Assembly: GCF_014646515.1 (NCBI RefSeq)
Contig: NZ_BMNK01000007.1
Location: 2,398 to 66,397 of the forward strand
Direction: 5' to 3'
DNA length: 64,000 bases
DNA from: Nonomuraea glycinis
Lineage (GTDB): Bacteria > Actinomycetota > Actinomycetes > Streptosporangiales > Streptosporangiaceae
Part shown: piece after piece, positions 22,733 through 32,358 of the stretch
Numbering within the stretch: position 1 is the stretch's first letter
Layout: each line of letters begins with the position of its first letter
The notes under the pieces: generated by a model
The model's input: only the letters and a program-made list of their open reading frames with translations
The model's database searches: none
What the model was told of the DNA's origin: nothing
Program-made: the position numbers and the translations under genes

Positions 22733-25573
22733 GTGGCAGACCGCCTGATCGTGCGTGGTGCACGAGAGCACAACCTCAAGGACGTCTCGCTGGACCTGCC
22801 GCGAGACGCTCTGATCGTCTTTACCGGCCTGTCCGGCTCTGGCAAGTCGAGCCTGGCCTTCGACACGATCTTCGCCGAGGGCCAGCGCCGTTACGTCGAA
22901 TCGCTGTCGGCCTACGCACGCCAGTTCCTCGGCCAGATGGACAAGCCCGACGTCGACTTCATCGAGGGCCTGTCGCCGGCGGTGTCGATCGACCAGAAGG
23001 CGACGAGCAAGAATCCGCGCTCCACCGTCGGCACGATCACCGAGGTCTACGACTACCTGCGGCTGCTGTGGGCCCGCATCGGCAAGCCGCACTGCCCGGT
23101 CTGCGCCCGTCCCATCGCCAGGCAGACGCCGCAGCAGATCGTCGACCGGGTGATGGACCTGGAGGAGGGCACCCGGTTCCAGGTGCTGGCCCCGGTCGTC
23201 AGAGGCCGCAAGGGCGAGTACGGCGAGCTCTTCCGCGAGCTGCAGACCAAGGGCTTCGCCCGCGCCAGGGTCGACGGCACCGTGGTCCGGCTGGAGGAGC
23301 CGCCGACCCTCAAGAAGTACGAGAAGCACGACATCGAGGTCATCGTCGACCGCCTGTCGGTCAAGGAGTCGTCGCGGCGCAGGCTGACCGACTCCGTCGA
23401 GACCGCGCTGCAGCTGTCCGGCGGCACGATCACGCTGGAGTTCGTCGACCTGCCCGAGGGCGACCCCGGCCGCGAGCGCTTCTACTCCGAGCACCTCTAC
23501 TGCCCGTACGACGATCTGTCGTTCGAGGAGCTGGAGCCGCGCTCGTTCTCCTTCAACTCGCCGTTCGGCGCCTGCCCTGAATGCACCGGCCTCGGCACGA
23601 AGATGGAGGTGGACCCGGACCTGGTCGTGCCCGACCCCGAGCGCGAGCTCGGCGAGGGCGCGTTGCACCCCTGGTCGGGCGGCCACACCAGCGAATACTT
23701 CGTCCGGCTCGTCGAGGCGCTCGGCCACACCATGGGCTTCACCCTCGCGACGCCGTGGGAGAAGCTGCCCAAGAAGGCGCAGAAGTCGCTGCTGTTCGGC
23801 CACGACGAGCAGGTGCACGTCCGCTACAGCAACCGCTACGGTCGTCAGCGCTCCTACTACACCACCTTCGAGGGCGTCATCCCGTGGGTGCAGCGCCGGC
23901 ACGCCGAGGCGGAGAGCGACGCGACCCGCGAGCGGTTCGAAGGCTACATGCGCGAGATCCCCTGCCCGGCCTGTAAGGGGGCCAGGCTCAAGCCGGTCAC
24001 GCTGGCCGTCACGGTCGATGGCAGGTCGATCGCCGACGTGTCCGGCATGTCGATCGGTGAGTGCGCGAAGTTCCTGGCCGAGCTCCAGCTGTCCGAGCGC
24101 GACATGCACATCGCCGAGCGGGTGGTCAAGGAGATCAACGCCCGGATGGGCTTCCTGCTCGACGTCGGCCTGGACTACCTCACCATGGACCGCGCCGCCG
24201 CCACCCTGGCCGGTGGCGAGGCGCAGCGCATCCGGCTGGCGACGCAGATCGGCTCCGGCCTGGTCGGCGTCCTCTACGTGCTCGACGAGCCCTCCATCGG
24301 CCTGCACCAGCGCGACAACATGCGGCTGCTCGACACGCTCATCAGGCTGCGCGACATGGGCAACACGCTGATCGTGGTCGAGCACGACGAGGACACCATC
24401 GCCGCCGCCGACTGGGTGGTCGACATCGGCCCCGGGGCCGGCGAGCACGGTGGTCAGGTGGTCGTCTCCGGCACGGTGCAGGAGCTGCTGGCCAGCGAGG
24501 AGTCCATGACCGGCCAATACCTGTCCGGTCGCAGGAGCATTCCGATCCCCGCCAAGCGCCGTAAGCGTGACAAGAAGCGCCAGATCACCGTCAAGGGTGC
24601 GCGCGAGCACAACCTCCAGGGCGTCGACATCGACTTCCCGCTCGGCGTGTTCACCGCGGTCACCGGCGTGTCGGGCTCCGGCAAGTCCACGCTGGTCAAC
24701 GACATCCTCTACAGCGCGCTGGCCAAGGAGCTCAACGGCGCCCGCACGGTGCCCGGCCGGCACGCGCGCATCAACGGCATGGACCAGGTCGACAAGGTCG
24801 TGCACGTCGACCAGTCGCCCATCGGCCGCACCCCGAGGTCCAACCCGGCCACCTACACCGGCGTGTTCGACCATGTGCGCAAGCTGTTCGCCGCCACCGC
24901 CGAGGCCAAGGTGCGCGGCTACCAGCCCGGCAGGTTCAGCTTCAACGTCAAGGGCGGCCGCTGCGAGGCGTGCTCCGGCGACGGCACCATCAAGATCGAG
25001 ATGAACTTCCTGCCGGACGTCTACGTCCCCTGCGAGGTCTGCCACGGCGCCCGCTACAACCGGGAGACGCTGGAGGTCCACTACAAGGGCAAGACGATCG
25101 CCGAGATCCTCGACATGCCGATCGAGGAGGGGCTCGCCTTCTTCGAGGCGATCCCGGCGATCAAGCGCCACCTGCAGACGCTCAACGACGTCGGCCTGGG
25201 TTACGTACGGCTCGGCCAGCCGGCCACCACGCTGTCCGGCGGCGAGGCGCAGCGCGTCAAGCTCGCCTCCGAGCTGCAGCGCCGGCAGACCGGGCGGACC
25301 ATCTACGTGCTCGACGAGCCCACCACGGGCCTGCACTTCGAGGACATCCGCAGGCTGCTCGGGGTGCTCGGGCGGCTGGTCGACGGCGGCAACACGGTCA
25401 TCGTCATCGAGCACAACCTGGACGTCATCAAGACGGCCGACTGGGTCATCGACATGGGACCCGAAGGCGGCTCACGCGGTGGCACCCTGGTCGCGGCCGG
25501 CACGCCGGAGGAGGTGGCCCTGGTGGACGAGAGCCACACGGGACGCTTCCTCCGCAAGATCCTTTCCGTCTAG
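22733..25573 (+). CDS. uvrA: Excinuclease ABC subunit A
   Basis: A 946-aa damage-recognition ATPase of nucleotide excision repair. The first ATPase has GLSGSGKSS (32-40) and signature LAGGEAQRIRLA; the second has GVSGSGKST and LSGGEAQRVKLA. Zinc modules are CPYDD...CPECTGLG and RCEACSGDGT...CEVCHGARY. GTG 22733 gives the usual MADRLIVRGAREHNL start; in-frame codons further up to 22670 lack support. No LexA box or good SD is obvious. uvrC follows 1.9 kb downstream after three Rieske genes. Confidence 0.97.
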   Translation: MADRLIVRGAREHNLKDVSLDLPRDALIVFTGLSGSGKSSLAFDTIFAEGQRRYVESLSAYARQFLGQMDKPDVDFIEGLSPAVSIDQKATSKNPRSTVGTITEVYDYLRLLWARIGKPHCPVCARPIARQTPQQIVDRVMDLEEGTRFQVLAPVVRGRKGEYGELFRELQTKGFARARVDGTVVRLEEPPTLKKYEKHDIEVIVDRLSVKESSRRRLTDSVETALQLSGGTITLEFVDLPEGDPGRERFYSEHLYCPYDDLSFEELEPRSFSFNSPFGACPECTGLGTKMEVDPDLVVPDPERELGEGALHPWSGGHTSEYFVRLVEALGHTMGFTLATPWEKLPKKAQKSLLFGHDEQVHVRYSNRYGRQRSYYTTFEGVIPWVQRRHAEAESDATRERFEGYMREIPCPACKGARLKPVTLAVTVDGRSIADVSGMSIGECAKFLAELQLSERDMHIAERVVKEINARMGFLLDVGLDYLTMDRAAATLAGGEAQRIRLATQIGSGLVGVLYVLDEPSIGLHQRDNMRLLDTLIRLRDMGNTLIVVEHDEDTIAAADWVVDIGPGAGEHGGQVVVSGTVQELLASEESMTGQYLSGRRSIPIPAKRRKRDKKRQITVKGAREHNLQGVDIDFPLGVFTAVTGVSGSGKSTLVNDILYSALAKELNGARTVPGRHARINGMDQVDKVVHVDQSPIGRTPRSNPATYTGVFDHVRKLFAATAEAKVRGYQPGRFSFNVKGGRCEACSGDGTIKIEMNFLPDVYVPCEVCHGARYNRETLEVHYKGKTIAEILDMPIEEGLAFFEAIPAIKRHLQTLNDVGLGYVRLGQPATTLSGGEAQRVKLASELQRRQTGRTIYVLDEPTTGLHFEDIRRLLGVLGRLVDGGNTVIVIEHNLDVIKTADWVIDMGPEGGSRGGTLVAAGTPEEVALVDESHTGRFLRKILSV

Positions 25574-25603
25574 ACCCTTCGGATCTGGGACCTGTACGCC
25601 TCG

Positions 25604-25701
25604 CGTACGGGAGAGATCGCTTATGACGCCGTACGCGAGAAGGTGCGCCCGCGTACGGGCGAGATCGCCTGGGCGTGTGCGTACGGGAGAAGGGCGCGGC
25701 G
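25604..25701. repeat. Duplicated about 49-bp element with CGTACGGG hairpins after uvrA
   Basis: Two copies (about 25604-25651 and 25652-25701) share CGTACGGG-GAGATCGC and, further in, GTACG-GAGAAGG-GCGC. CGCCCG (25646-25651) pairs with CGGGCG (25656-25661) around a CGTA tetraloop, and CTCGCGTAC (25600-25608) with GTACGCGAG (25631-25639). This is a plausible uvrA terminator made of repeated GTAC-centred hairpins. Confidence 0.6.
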
Positions 25702-25850
25702 TTGCGCGCCCGGGAGGAACGCGCTTGCAGGTGTGTGGCGACTGGTGCCGGCACCCGCCGGCGGGGGCGAGGGGCGTCGGTCCTAGGGTGAAGGGATGGT
25801 AACGGCCTGACCTGCAGGGGGTCAGCGGAGACGCGGAGGGGTCAGCGGCG

Positions 25851-26285
25851 ATGACGGTTACTGAGGGCGGCTTCGCCATGCCCGCGGTCGGGCGGCGCGA
25901 GGCGCTCGGGGCGGCCGGGATCGCGGCCTGCGGGCTGGCGCTCGCCGGGTGCGGCACCGGGGACGCCGCGGCCGAGCCCGCGGCCAAGGGGATCAAGGGG
26001 CAGGTCATCGCGAAGACCGCCGACGTGCCCGTCGGGGGCGGCACGGTGGTGCGCAAGTGGAAGATCGTGGTCACGCAGCCGTCCGAGGGCGTCTACAAGG
26101 CGTACAGCTCGGCCTGCCCGCATCGCGGGTGCGCGGTCGGCGCGCCGAAGGACAACGTGATGAGGTGCCCGTGCCACGGCAGCGAGTTCGCCGCCGACAC
26201 CGGCGAGGCGATGACGGGGCCCGCGACCAGGGCGCTGATCGCCTACCAGGTCAAGGTCGAGGGTGACGGCATCGTGGTGGTCTGA
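25851..26285 (+). CDS. Rieske [2Fe-2S] lipoprotein, paralogue 1
   Basis: 144 aa. An N-terminal export signal with a twin-Arg start (RREALGAAG), hydrophobic core and lipobox LAGC is followed by a Rieske domain. Cluster ligands are CPHRGC and CPCHGS (C-x-H and C-x2-H). Predicted to be folded in the cytoplasm, Tat-exported and lipid-anchored, acting as a small electron carrier; partner unknown. It is the most diverged of the three adjacent Rieske genes. A second in-frame start (ATG at MPAVGRREAL) is also possible. Confidence 0.9.
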   Translation: MTVTEGGFAMPAVGRREALGAAGIAACGLALAGCGTGDAAAEPAAKGIKGQVIAKTADVPVGGGTVVRKWKIVVTQPSEGVYKAYSSACPHRGCAVGAPKDNVMRCPCHGSEFAADTGEAMTGPATRALIAYQVKVEGDGIVVV

Positions 26286-26425
26286 GCGGCGGACGTCTCC
26301 CCGCGACGGGAAGCCGGGCTTTCGGTAAATCTACGTAGTGCGCGGGATTAAGACACGGCACGCTGAACCGGGGTCAGGGCGGGAGCCGTACCTGAAGTGA
26401 GACCCACTACCTGGGAGGACGCACC

Positions 26426-26887
26426 ATGACCGAATCGACGCGCCGCGCGGTGGTTTTCGGAGCCGGAGGCGCCGGGCTGGCCGCCGTTCTGACAGCTTGT
26501 GCCAGTTATGGATCGCCCACCACGGTGGTGGCGGATCCGGCTGAGGAGCCCGTCGGCGACGAGGAGTCGTCGGCCGCACCGAAGAAGAAGGCCAAGGCGC
26601 CGAAGGCGCTGGCCGACACCAGTGACATCCCCACCGGTGGCGGCAAGATATTCGAGAGTCAGAAGCTGGTGATCACCCAGCCGAAGGAAGGCCAGTTCAA
26701 GGCCTTCAGCGCGACCTGCACCCATGCGGGCTGCACGGTGGCCAGCATCTCCAACGGTGTGATCAACTGTCCCTGCCACGGCAGCCAGTTCAAGATCGAG
26801 GACGGCTCGGTGGCCAAGGGGCCGGCCAGCGACCCGCTGGAGGAGAAGCAGATCGACGTGGCGGACGGCAAGATCAGACTCGCCTAA
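26426..26887 (+). CDS. Rieske [2Fe-2S] lipoprotein, paralogue 2
   Basis: 153 aa. Signal region TRRAVVFGAGGAGLAAVLTAC ends in a lipobox-type Cys. A charged Lys/Ala-rich linker (KKKAKAPKA) joins it to the Rieske domain with ligands CTHAGC and CPCHGS. Motif GGGKIFESQKLVITQP is shared almost word for word with paralogue 3, so these two are a recent duplication. GGGAGG precedes the ATG by 9 nt. Probably an exported electron-transfer protein tethered to the membrane surface. Confidence 0.9.
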   Translation: MTESTRRAVVFGAGGAGLAAVLTACASYGSPTTVVADPAEEPVGDEESSAAPKKKAKAPKALADTSDIPTGGGKIFESQKLVITQPKEGQFKAFSATCTHAGCTVASISNGVINCPCHGSQFKIEDGSVAKGPASDPLEEKQIDVADGKIRLA

Positions 26888-26933
26888 GCCGATATTCATC
26901 ATTTTCTCACGTGCGTGCGGTTTGCTGTGACGC

Positions 26934-27374
26934 ATGGGAGATGACCTCAAGAGTCGTAGAACGGTGTTCGCAGGCGTCGGCGCGGGTGGCTTGGCGCTGG
27001 CGTTGACCGCCTGTGGGGCGGGTGGCGACACCACGGCCGCCGCACCCACGCAGAGTGCGCCGGCGGCCGGTGCGCCGTCCGCGGCGGGTGGCGGGCTGGC
27101 CAGCACCGCCGACATCCCCGTCGGCGGTGGCAAGATCTTCGCGGACCAGAAGATCGTGGTCACCCAGCCGACGGAGGGTGATTTCAAGGCTTTCAGCGCG
27201 ACCTGCACGCACAAGGGCTGCGCGGTGACCGCCGTCGAGAACGGCGTCATCGACTGCGCGTGCCACGGCAGCAAGTTCAAGATCGAGGACGGATCGGTGT
27301 CGCAGGGGCCCGCCACCGAGCCGCTGGCCGCGCAGGAGATCAAGGTGGAGGGCGACCAGATCACCCTGGCCTGA
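26934..27374 (+). CDS. Rieske [2Fe-2S] lipoprotein, paralogue 3
   Basis: 146 aa. Signal SRRTVFAGVGAGGLALALTAC with lipobox Cys, a Thr/Ala/Pro linker (TTAAAPTQSAPAAGAP), then a Rieske domain: CTHKGC and CACHGS provide the two Cys and two His. The Pro of the usual CPCHGS is Ala here, which may tune redox potential. The ATG has no clear SD. It sits 46 bp after paralogue 2 and 83 bp before uvrC. Confidence 0.9.
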   Translation: MGDDLKSRRTVFAGVGAGGLALALTACGAGGDTTAAAPTQSAPAAGAPSAAGGGLASTADIPVGGGKIFADQKIVVTQPTEGDFKAFSATCTHKGCAVTAVENGVIDCACHGSKFKIEDGSVSQGPATEPLAAQEIKVEGDQITLA

Positions 27375-27457
27375 CCCGGACGGTTCCGCTCCGCCCGCCG
27401 TACCTGGCCGAAGGTATGGCGGGCATCCTTGTCGGTGGGGGCCATTAGGCTGGAATC

Positions 27458-29383
27458 GTGGCGAGATCAGCGGGCAGCCCCTTGAGTTTCCGGCCCAGTC
27501 CAGGCTCCATCCCCGATTCCCCCGGGGTCTACCGGTTCAAGGACGCCCACAGCCGGGTGATCTACGTCGGCAAGGCCAAGAGCCTGCGGCAGCGGCTCAA
27601 CTCCTACTTCGCCGACTTCTCCGCCCTGCACCCGCGCACCCAGTCCATGCTGACCACCGCCGCGGCCGTCGACTGGACGGTCGTCGGCACCGAGGTGGAG
27701 GCGCTGCAGCTCGAATACTCCTGGATCAAGGAGTTCGACCCGCGCTTCAACGTGAAATACCGCGACGACAAGTCCTACCCCTACCTCGCGGTCACCATGG
27801 GCGAGGACTTCCCGCGCGTGCAGGTGCTGCGCGGCGCCAAGCGCAAGGGCACCCGCTACTTCGGCCCCTACTCCCACGCCTGGGCCATCCGCGAGACCGT
27901 CGACCTGCTGCTGCGCGTCTTCCCGGTGCGCACCTGCAGCGCGGGGGTGTTCAAGCGGGCCGGGCAGATCGGCCGGCCGTGCCTGCTGGGCTACATCGAC
28001 AAGTGCTCGGCGCCGTGCGTCGGCAGGGTCAGCCCGCAGGAACACCGCGACCTGGCCGAGGACTTCTGCGACTTCATGGGCGGTAACACCACCCGCTTCA
28101 TCAAGCGCCTTGAGAAGGACATGCGCGAGGCCGCCGCCGAGCAGGAGTACGAACGCGCCGCCCGGCTGCGCGACGACATCCAGGCGCTGCAGCGGGCGCT
28201 GGAGAAGCAGGCGGTGGTGCTCGGCGAGGCGACCGACGCCGACGTGATCGCCCTCGCCGAGGATCCGCTCGAAGCCGCCGTCCAGGTGTTCTACGTGCGC
28301 GGCGGCCGCATCCGCGGCCAGCGCGGCTGGGTGGTCGACAAGGTCGACGAGGTCACGCCCGGCGAGCTGGTCGAGCAGTTCCTGCTGCAGATGTACGGCG
28401 AGGCCGGCGCCGAGTCGATGCCCCGCGAGGTCCTGGTGCCGACGCTGCCGCCGGACGCCGAGGCGGTCGTCGAGCTGCTGTCGGAGCAGCGCCGGGCCAG
28501 GGTGGACGTGCGCGTGCCGCAACGCGGCGACAAGAAGTCGCTGATGGAGACCGTCGAGCGCAACGCCAAGGAGTCGCTCGCCCAGCACAAGATCCGCAGG
28601 GCCGGCGACCTGACCACGCGCAGCAAGGCGCTGCAGGAGATCACCGACGCGCTCGACCTGGAGCAGGCGCCGCTGCGCATCGAGTGCTACGACGTCTCCC
28701 ACCTCCAGGGCGAGAACGTCGTGGCGTCGATGGTGGTCTTCGAGGACGGGCTGGCCCGCAAGGGCGAATACCGCCGCTTCGCCGTCAAGTCCAAGGAAGG
28801 CGACGTCGCCTCCATCCACGAGGTCATCATGCGCCGGTTCCGGCGCTATCTGGAGGAGCGCTCCGCCACCGGTGAGCTGGCCGCCGAGGACGACGCCCAC
28901 GGCCCCATCGACCCGGAGACGGGCAGGCCGCGCAAGTTCGCCTACCCGCCCAACCTGGTCGTGGTCGACGGCGCCGGGCCCCAGGCCGCCGCCGCGCAGC
29001 GGGCGCTGGACGAGCTCGGCATCGACGACGTCGCCGTGGTCGGCCTGGCCAAGCGGCTGGAGGAGGTGTGGCTGCCGGGCGACGACCAACCGGTGATCAT
29101 GCCCCGTTCAAGCGAGGGCCTCTACCTGCTGCAACGGGTCAGAGACGAGGCACACAGGTTCGCCATCACCTACCATCGAGCCAAGAGGTCCAAGTCCGTG
29201 AAGGAGAGTGCGCTCGACAGCGTGCCCGGCCTCGGACCGGCGCGCCGCCAGGCGCTGCTCAAGCACTTCGGCTCGGTGAAGAAACTGCGCGAGGCCACCG
29301 CGGAAGAAATCTGCGAGGTCCCGGGCATCGGCCCGGCCACCGCCGACGTGATCGTGTCGACCCTGAAGGGGGATGGACAGTGA
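27458..29383 (+). CDS. uvrC: Excinuclease ABC subunit C
   Basis: 641 aa; makes both incisions in nucleotide excision repair. Domain order: GIY-YIG nuclease (PGVYRFKDAHSRVIYVGKAK, about residue 20), Cys-rich linker (CLLGYIDKCSAPC), UVR motif (EYERAARLRDDIQALQ, about 230), RNase H-like nuclease (IECYDVSHLQG, residue 407 on) and tandem HhH (SVPGLGPARRQALL, VPGIGPATADVI, from 585). GTG start. The TGA overlaps the rapZ GTG by 4 nt. Confidence 0.97.
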   Translation: MARSAGSPLSFRPSPGSIPDSPGVYRFKDAHSRVIYVGKAKSLRQRLNSYFADFSALHPRTQSMLTTAAAVDWTVVGTEVEALQLEYSWIKEFDPRFNVKYRDDKSYPYLAVTMGEDFPRVQVLRGAKRKGTRYFGPYSHAWAIRETVDLLLRVFPVRTCSAGVFKRAGQIGRPCLLGYIDKCSAPCVGRVSPQEHRDLAEDFCDFMGGNTTRFIKRLEKDMREAAAEQEYERAARLRDDIQALQRALEKQAVVLGEATDADVIALAEDPLEAAVQVFYVRGGRIRGQRGWVVDKVDEVTPGELVEQFLLQMYGEAGAESMPREVLVPTLPPDAEAVVELLSEQRRARVDVRVPQRGDKKSLMETVERNAKESLAQHKIRRAGDLTTRSKALQEITDALDLEQAPLRIECYDVSHLQGENVVASMVVFEDGLARKGEYRRFAVKSKEGDVASIHEVIMRRFRRYLEERSATGELAAEDDAHGPIDPETGRPRKFAYPPNLVVVDGAGPQAAAAQRALDELGIDDVAVVGLAKRLEEVWLPGDDQPVIMPRSSEGLYLLQRVRDEAHRFAITYHRAKRSKSVKESALDSVPGLGPARRQALLKHFGSVKKLREATAEEICEVPGIGPATADVIVSTLKGDGQ

Positions 29384-30249
29384 ACACCACCGAGCCGGCG
29401 TTCGTCATCGTCACCGGCATGTCGGGGGCGGGGCGCAGCACCGCGGCCAAGGCCCTGGAGGACCTCGGCTGGTTCGTCATCGACAACCTGCCACCGGGGC
29501 TGCTGTTCGCCATGGCCGAGGAGGCCGGCAAGGTCAAGCTGGCGGCCGACAAGGTCGCCGCCGTCGTGGACGTGCGCAGCCTGGCCTTCACCACCGACCT
29601 CAACGCCGCCATCGAGGAGCTGGAGGGCCGTGGCGTCAAGGTGCGCGTGGTGTTCCTGGAGGCCAGCGACGAGGAGCTGGTGCGCCGTTTCGAGAACGTG
29701 CGCCGCCCCCATCCGCTGCAGGGCGAGGGCCGCCTGGTCGACGGGATCGCCCGCGAGCGCGGCATCCTGCGCGAGGTGCGCGCCAACGCCGACCTGGTCA
29801 TCGACACCTCCGCGCACAACGTGCACGAGCTGCGCGGCAAGATCGTCGCCTACTTCGGCGGCGACAACCGGCCCGGTCTGCGGGTCAACGTGCTGTCCTT
29901 CGGGTTCAAGTACGGCCTGCCGGTCGACGCCGACCTCGTGGTCGACTGCCGATTCCTGCCCAACCCGCACTGGGTGCCCGAGCTGCGGCCGATGAACGGC
30001 ATGGACCCGGCCGTGCGCGACTACGTGCTCGGCCAGCCCGGCGCCAAGGAGTTCCTCGACGCCTACGAGGAGGTCCTCAAGGTCATCGCCGGTGGCTACG
30101 CGCGTGAGGGCAAGAGCTACGCCACCCTCGCGGTCGGCTGCACCGGCGGCAAGCACCGCAGTGTGGCCATGTCCGAGCAGATAGCCGCCCGTCTGCGGGA
30201 CCGCGGCATGGAGGTCCAGGTGAGTCACCGGGATGTGGGGCGGGAGTGA
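29380..30249 (+). CDS. rapZ: RNase adapter/nucleotide-binding protein RapZ
   Basis: 289 aa. Walker A-like GMSGAGRST (13-21) has Arg in place of the canonical Lys, as is usual in actinobacterial members. Walker B-like VVDVRS, then the RapZ C-terminal core VLSFGFKYGLP, FLPNPHWVPELRP and VGCTGGKHRSVAMSE. In E. coli RapZ links GlmS mRNA decay to glucosamine-6-phosphate; its actinobacterial role is not settled. Lies in the canonical uvrC-rapZ-yvcK-whiA operon, coupled by 4-nt overlaps at both ends. Confidence 0.96.
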   Translation: MNTTEPAFVIVTGMSGAGRSTAAKALEDLGWFVIDNLPPGLLFAMAEEAGKVKLAADKVAAVVDVRSLAFTTDLNAAIEELEGRGVKVRVVFLEASDEELVRRFENVRRPHPLQGEGRLVDGIARERGILREVRANADLVIDTSAHNVHELRGKIVAYFGGDNRPGLRVNVLSFGFKYGLPVDADLVVDCRFLPNPHWVPELRPMNGMDPAVRDYVLGQPGAKEFLDAYEEVLKVIAGGYAREGKSYATLAVGCTGGKHRSVAMSEQIAARLRDRGMEVQVSHRDVGRE

Positions 30250-31247
30250 CCGATGAACGCCTCGGCGCGATGGCGAGCGAGTTAAGCCGGGCCTCGTCCA
30301 GGGCGCAGCCGCCGCCCGGCGGCCCGAAGGTGGTCGCGCTGGGCGGCGGGCATGGCCTGTACGCCTCGCTGTCGGCGCTGCGCGTGGTGACCGACGCGCT
30401 CACCGCGGTGGTGACCGTCGCCGACGACGGCGGATCCAGCGGCAGGCTCAGACGTGAGCTCGGCGTGCTGCCCCCCGGCGACCTGCGGATGGCGCTGGCC
30501 GCGCTGTGCGGGGACGACGAGTGGGGCAGCACCTGGAGCGAGGTCGTCCAGCACCGCTTCCGCAGCGAGGGCGACCTGCACGGGCACGCGGTGGGCAACC
30601 TGCTCATCGTGGCGCTGTGGGAGCTGCTCGGCGACCCTGTCGCCGGACTCGACTGGGTGGGGCGGCTGCTCGGGGCGCACGGCAGGGTGCTGCCGATGGC
30701 GTCGGTGCCGCTCGACATCGTCGCTCAGGTGGAGCTCGACGGGGTGATCTCCACGGTGCGTGGCCAGGTGGCGTGCGCGCAGACCGCCGGCCGGGTGCAG
30801 TCGGTCACCCTGGTCCCCGAGGATCCGCCCGCGCGGCCGGAGGCCGTCGAGGCGGTGCTGGAGGCCGACTGGGTCGTGTTCGGGCCCGGCTCGTGGTTCA
30901 CCAGCGTGCTGCCGCACCTCAAGGTGCCCGAGCTCGCCAGGGCGCTGCACCGGACACGGGCGCAGCGGCTCGTCACGCTCAACCTCGCCCCGCAGCCGGG
31001 CGAGACCGACGACTTCTCCCCGCAGCAGCACCTGGAGGTGCTCAGACAGCACGCTCCGGGACTGTCGCTGGACGTAGTGCTCGCCGACGCCGGGGTGGTC
31101 GACGACCTCGACGCCCTTGACAAGGCCGCTGCCGGTTTCGGCGCGCGGCTGGTCATGGCCGACGTGGCCGCGACCGACGGCTCGCCCCGGCATGACCCAC
31201 GACGTCTTGCCTCCGTCCTGGACGAGATTTTCCTCCAGAAGCGTTGA
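30246..31247 (+). CDS. yvcK: YvcK/CofD-like protein (gluconeogenesis factor family)
   Basis: 333 aa. Sugar-nucleotide-binding CofD fold: VVALGGGHGLYASL, VTVADDGGSSGRLR, LPPGDLRMALAAL, HAVGNLL, and FGPGSWFTSVLP. In Bacillus YvcK binds UDP-GlcNAc and supports growth and cell shape on gluconeogenic carbon; in mycobacteria CuvA affects wall precursor use. GTG start overlaps the rapZ stop. The first 30 residues are poorly conserved and may be a non-native extension. Confidence 0.94.
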   Translation: MTDERLGAMASELSRASSRAQPPPGGPKVVALGGGHGLYASLSALRVVTDALTAVVTVADDGGSSGRLRRELGVLPPGDLRMALAALCGDDEWGSTWSEVVQHRFRSEGDLHGHAVGNLLIVALWELLGDPVAGLDWVGRLLGAHGRVLPMASVPLDIVAQVELDGVISTVRGQVACAQTAGRVQSVTLVPEDPPARPEAVEAVLEADWVVFGPGSWFTSVLPHLKVPELARALHRTRAQRLVTLNLAPQPGETDDFSPQQHLEVLRQHAPGLSLDVVLADAGVVDDLDALDKAAAGFGARLVMADVAATDGSPRHDPRRLASVLDEIFLQKR

Positions 31248-31318
31248 TCCTGGTCGGCGCGGCGGAAAGGTGCGAGAGACTGCTGTGAGCCGGTCTGAAT
31301 GGGGGAGGACTAACGCTT

Positions 31319-32299
31319 ATGGCAATGACGGGTGTGGTGAAGGACGAGCTGAGCCGCCTGCCGGTGCTGAAGCCCTGCTGCCGCAAGGCGGAGGTGTCCA
31401 CGCTGCTGCGATTCGCCAGTGGCCTGCATCTCGTGGGCGGGCGCATCGTGATCGAGGCGGAGCTTGACACCAACGCGACCGCACGACGGTTGATCAAGGA
31501 CATCGGTGAGGTGTTCGGCCACAAGGCGGAGGTTCTCCTGCTCGCGCCCGCCGGGCTGCGCAAGGGATCACGTTATGTGGTGCGCGTCTACCGCGACGGC
31601 GAGGCGCTCGCCCGCCAGACGGGGCTGATCGACAACCACGGGCGGCCGGTGCGGGGCCTGCCGCGCCAGGTCGTGGCGGGCGCGGCCTGTGACGCGGAGG
31701 CGGCCTGGCGGGGCGCCTTCCTCGCGCATGGCTCGCTCACCGAGCCCGGGCGGTCCATGTCCCTGGAGGTCACCTGTCCCGGCCCGGAGGCCGCGCTGGC
31801 CCTGGTCGGCTCCGCCCGGCGGCTCAAGATCCACGCCAAGGCCCGTGAGGTGCGCGGGGTGGACCGCGTCGTGGTGCGTGACGGCGACGCCATCAGCGCC
31901 CTGCTCACCCGGCTCGGCGCGCATGACAGCGTGCTGGCCTGGGAGGAGCGGCGGATGCGCCGCGAGGTCAGGGCCACCGCCAACCGGCTCGCCAACTTCG
32001 ACGACGCCAACCTGCGCCGCTCGGCCCGTGCGGCGGTCGCGGCGGGCGCCCGGGTGCAGCGGGCGCTGGAGATTCTCGGTGACGAGGCGCCCGACCATCT
32101 CGTGGTGGCCGGGCGGCTGCGGGTGGAGCACAAGCAGGCGTCTCTGGAGGAGCTGGGGCAGATCGCCGACCCGCCGCTGACCAAGGACGCCATCGCGGGG
32201 CGGATCAGGCGGCTGCTGGCCATGGCCGACAAGCGCGCTTCCGACCTCGGCGTCCCCAACACCGAGGCCGGCCTCACGGTGGACATGCTGTCGTCCTGA
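31319..32299 (+). CDS. whiA: Sporulation/cell-division regulator WhiA
   Basis: 326 aa. The N-terminal degenerate LAGLIDADG-like domain (KPCCRKAEVSTLLRFASGLH) and C-terminal HTH (RLANFDDANLRRSARAAVAA, LEELGQIADPPLTKDAIAGR) identify WhiA, which with WhiB controls the switch to sporulation septation in streptomycetes. A canonical SD is weak (GGGGGAGG lies 10 nt or more upstream). The downstream gap carries three GTAC-cored hairpins. Confidence 0.97.
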   Translation: MAMTGVVKDELSRLPVLKPCCRKAEVSTLLRFASGLHLVGGRIVIEAELDTNATARRLIKDIGEVFGHKAEVLLLAPAGLRKGSRYVVRVYRDGEALARQTGLIDNHGRPVRGLPRQVVAGAACDAEAAWRGAFLAHGSLTEPGRSMSLEVTCPGPEAALALVGSARRLKIHAKAREVRGVDRVVVRDGDAISALLTRLGAHDSVLAWEERRMRREVRATANRLANFDDANLRRSARAAVAAGARVQRALEILGDEAPDHLVVAGRLRVEHKQASLEELGQIADPPLTKDAIAGRIRRLLAMADKRASDLGVPNTEAGLTVDMLSS

Positions 32300-32358
32300 C
32301 CTGCGACTCGCCGTGCGTGCGGCCACTGCCATCGGTCCCGCCCGTGCGCGGTCCGTAT

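Noticed and set aside
22520..25414. A 964-codon open frame antisense to uvrA
   Set aside because: It is a shadow caused by high GC at third positions of uvrA. It has no family features, SD or start context.
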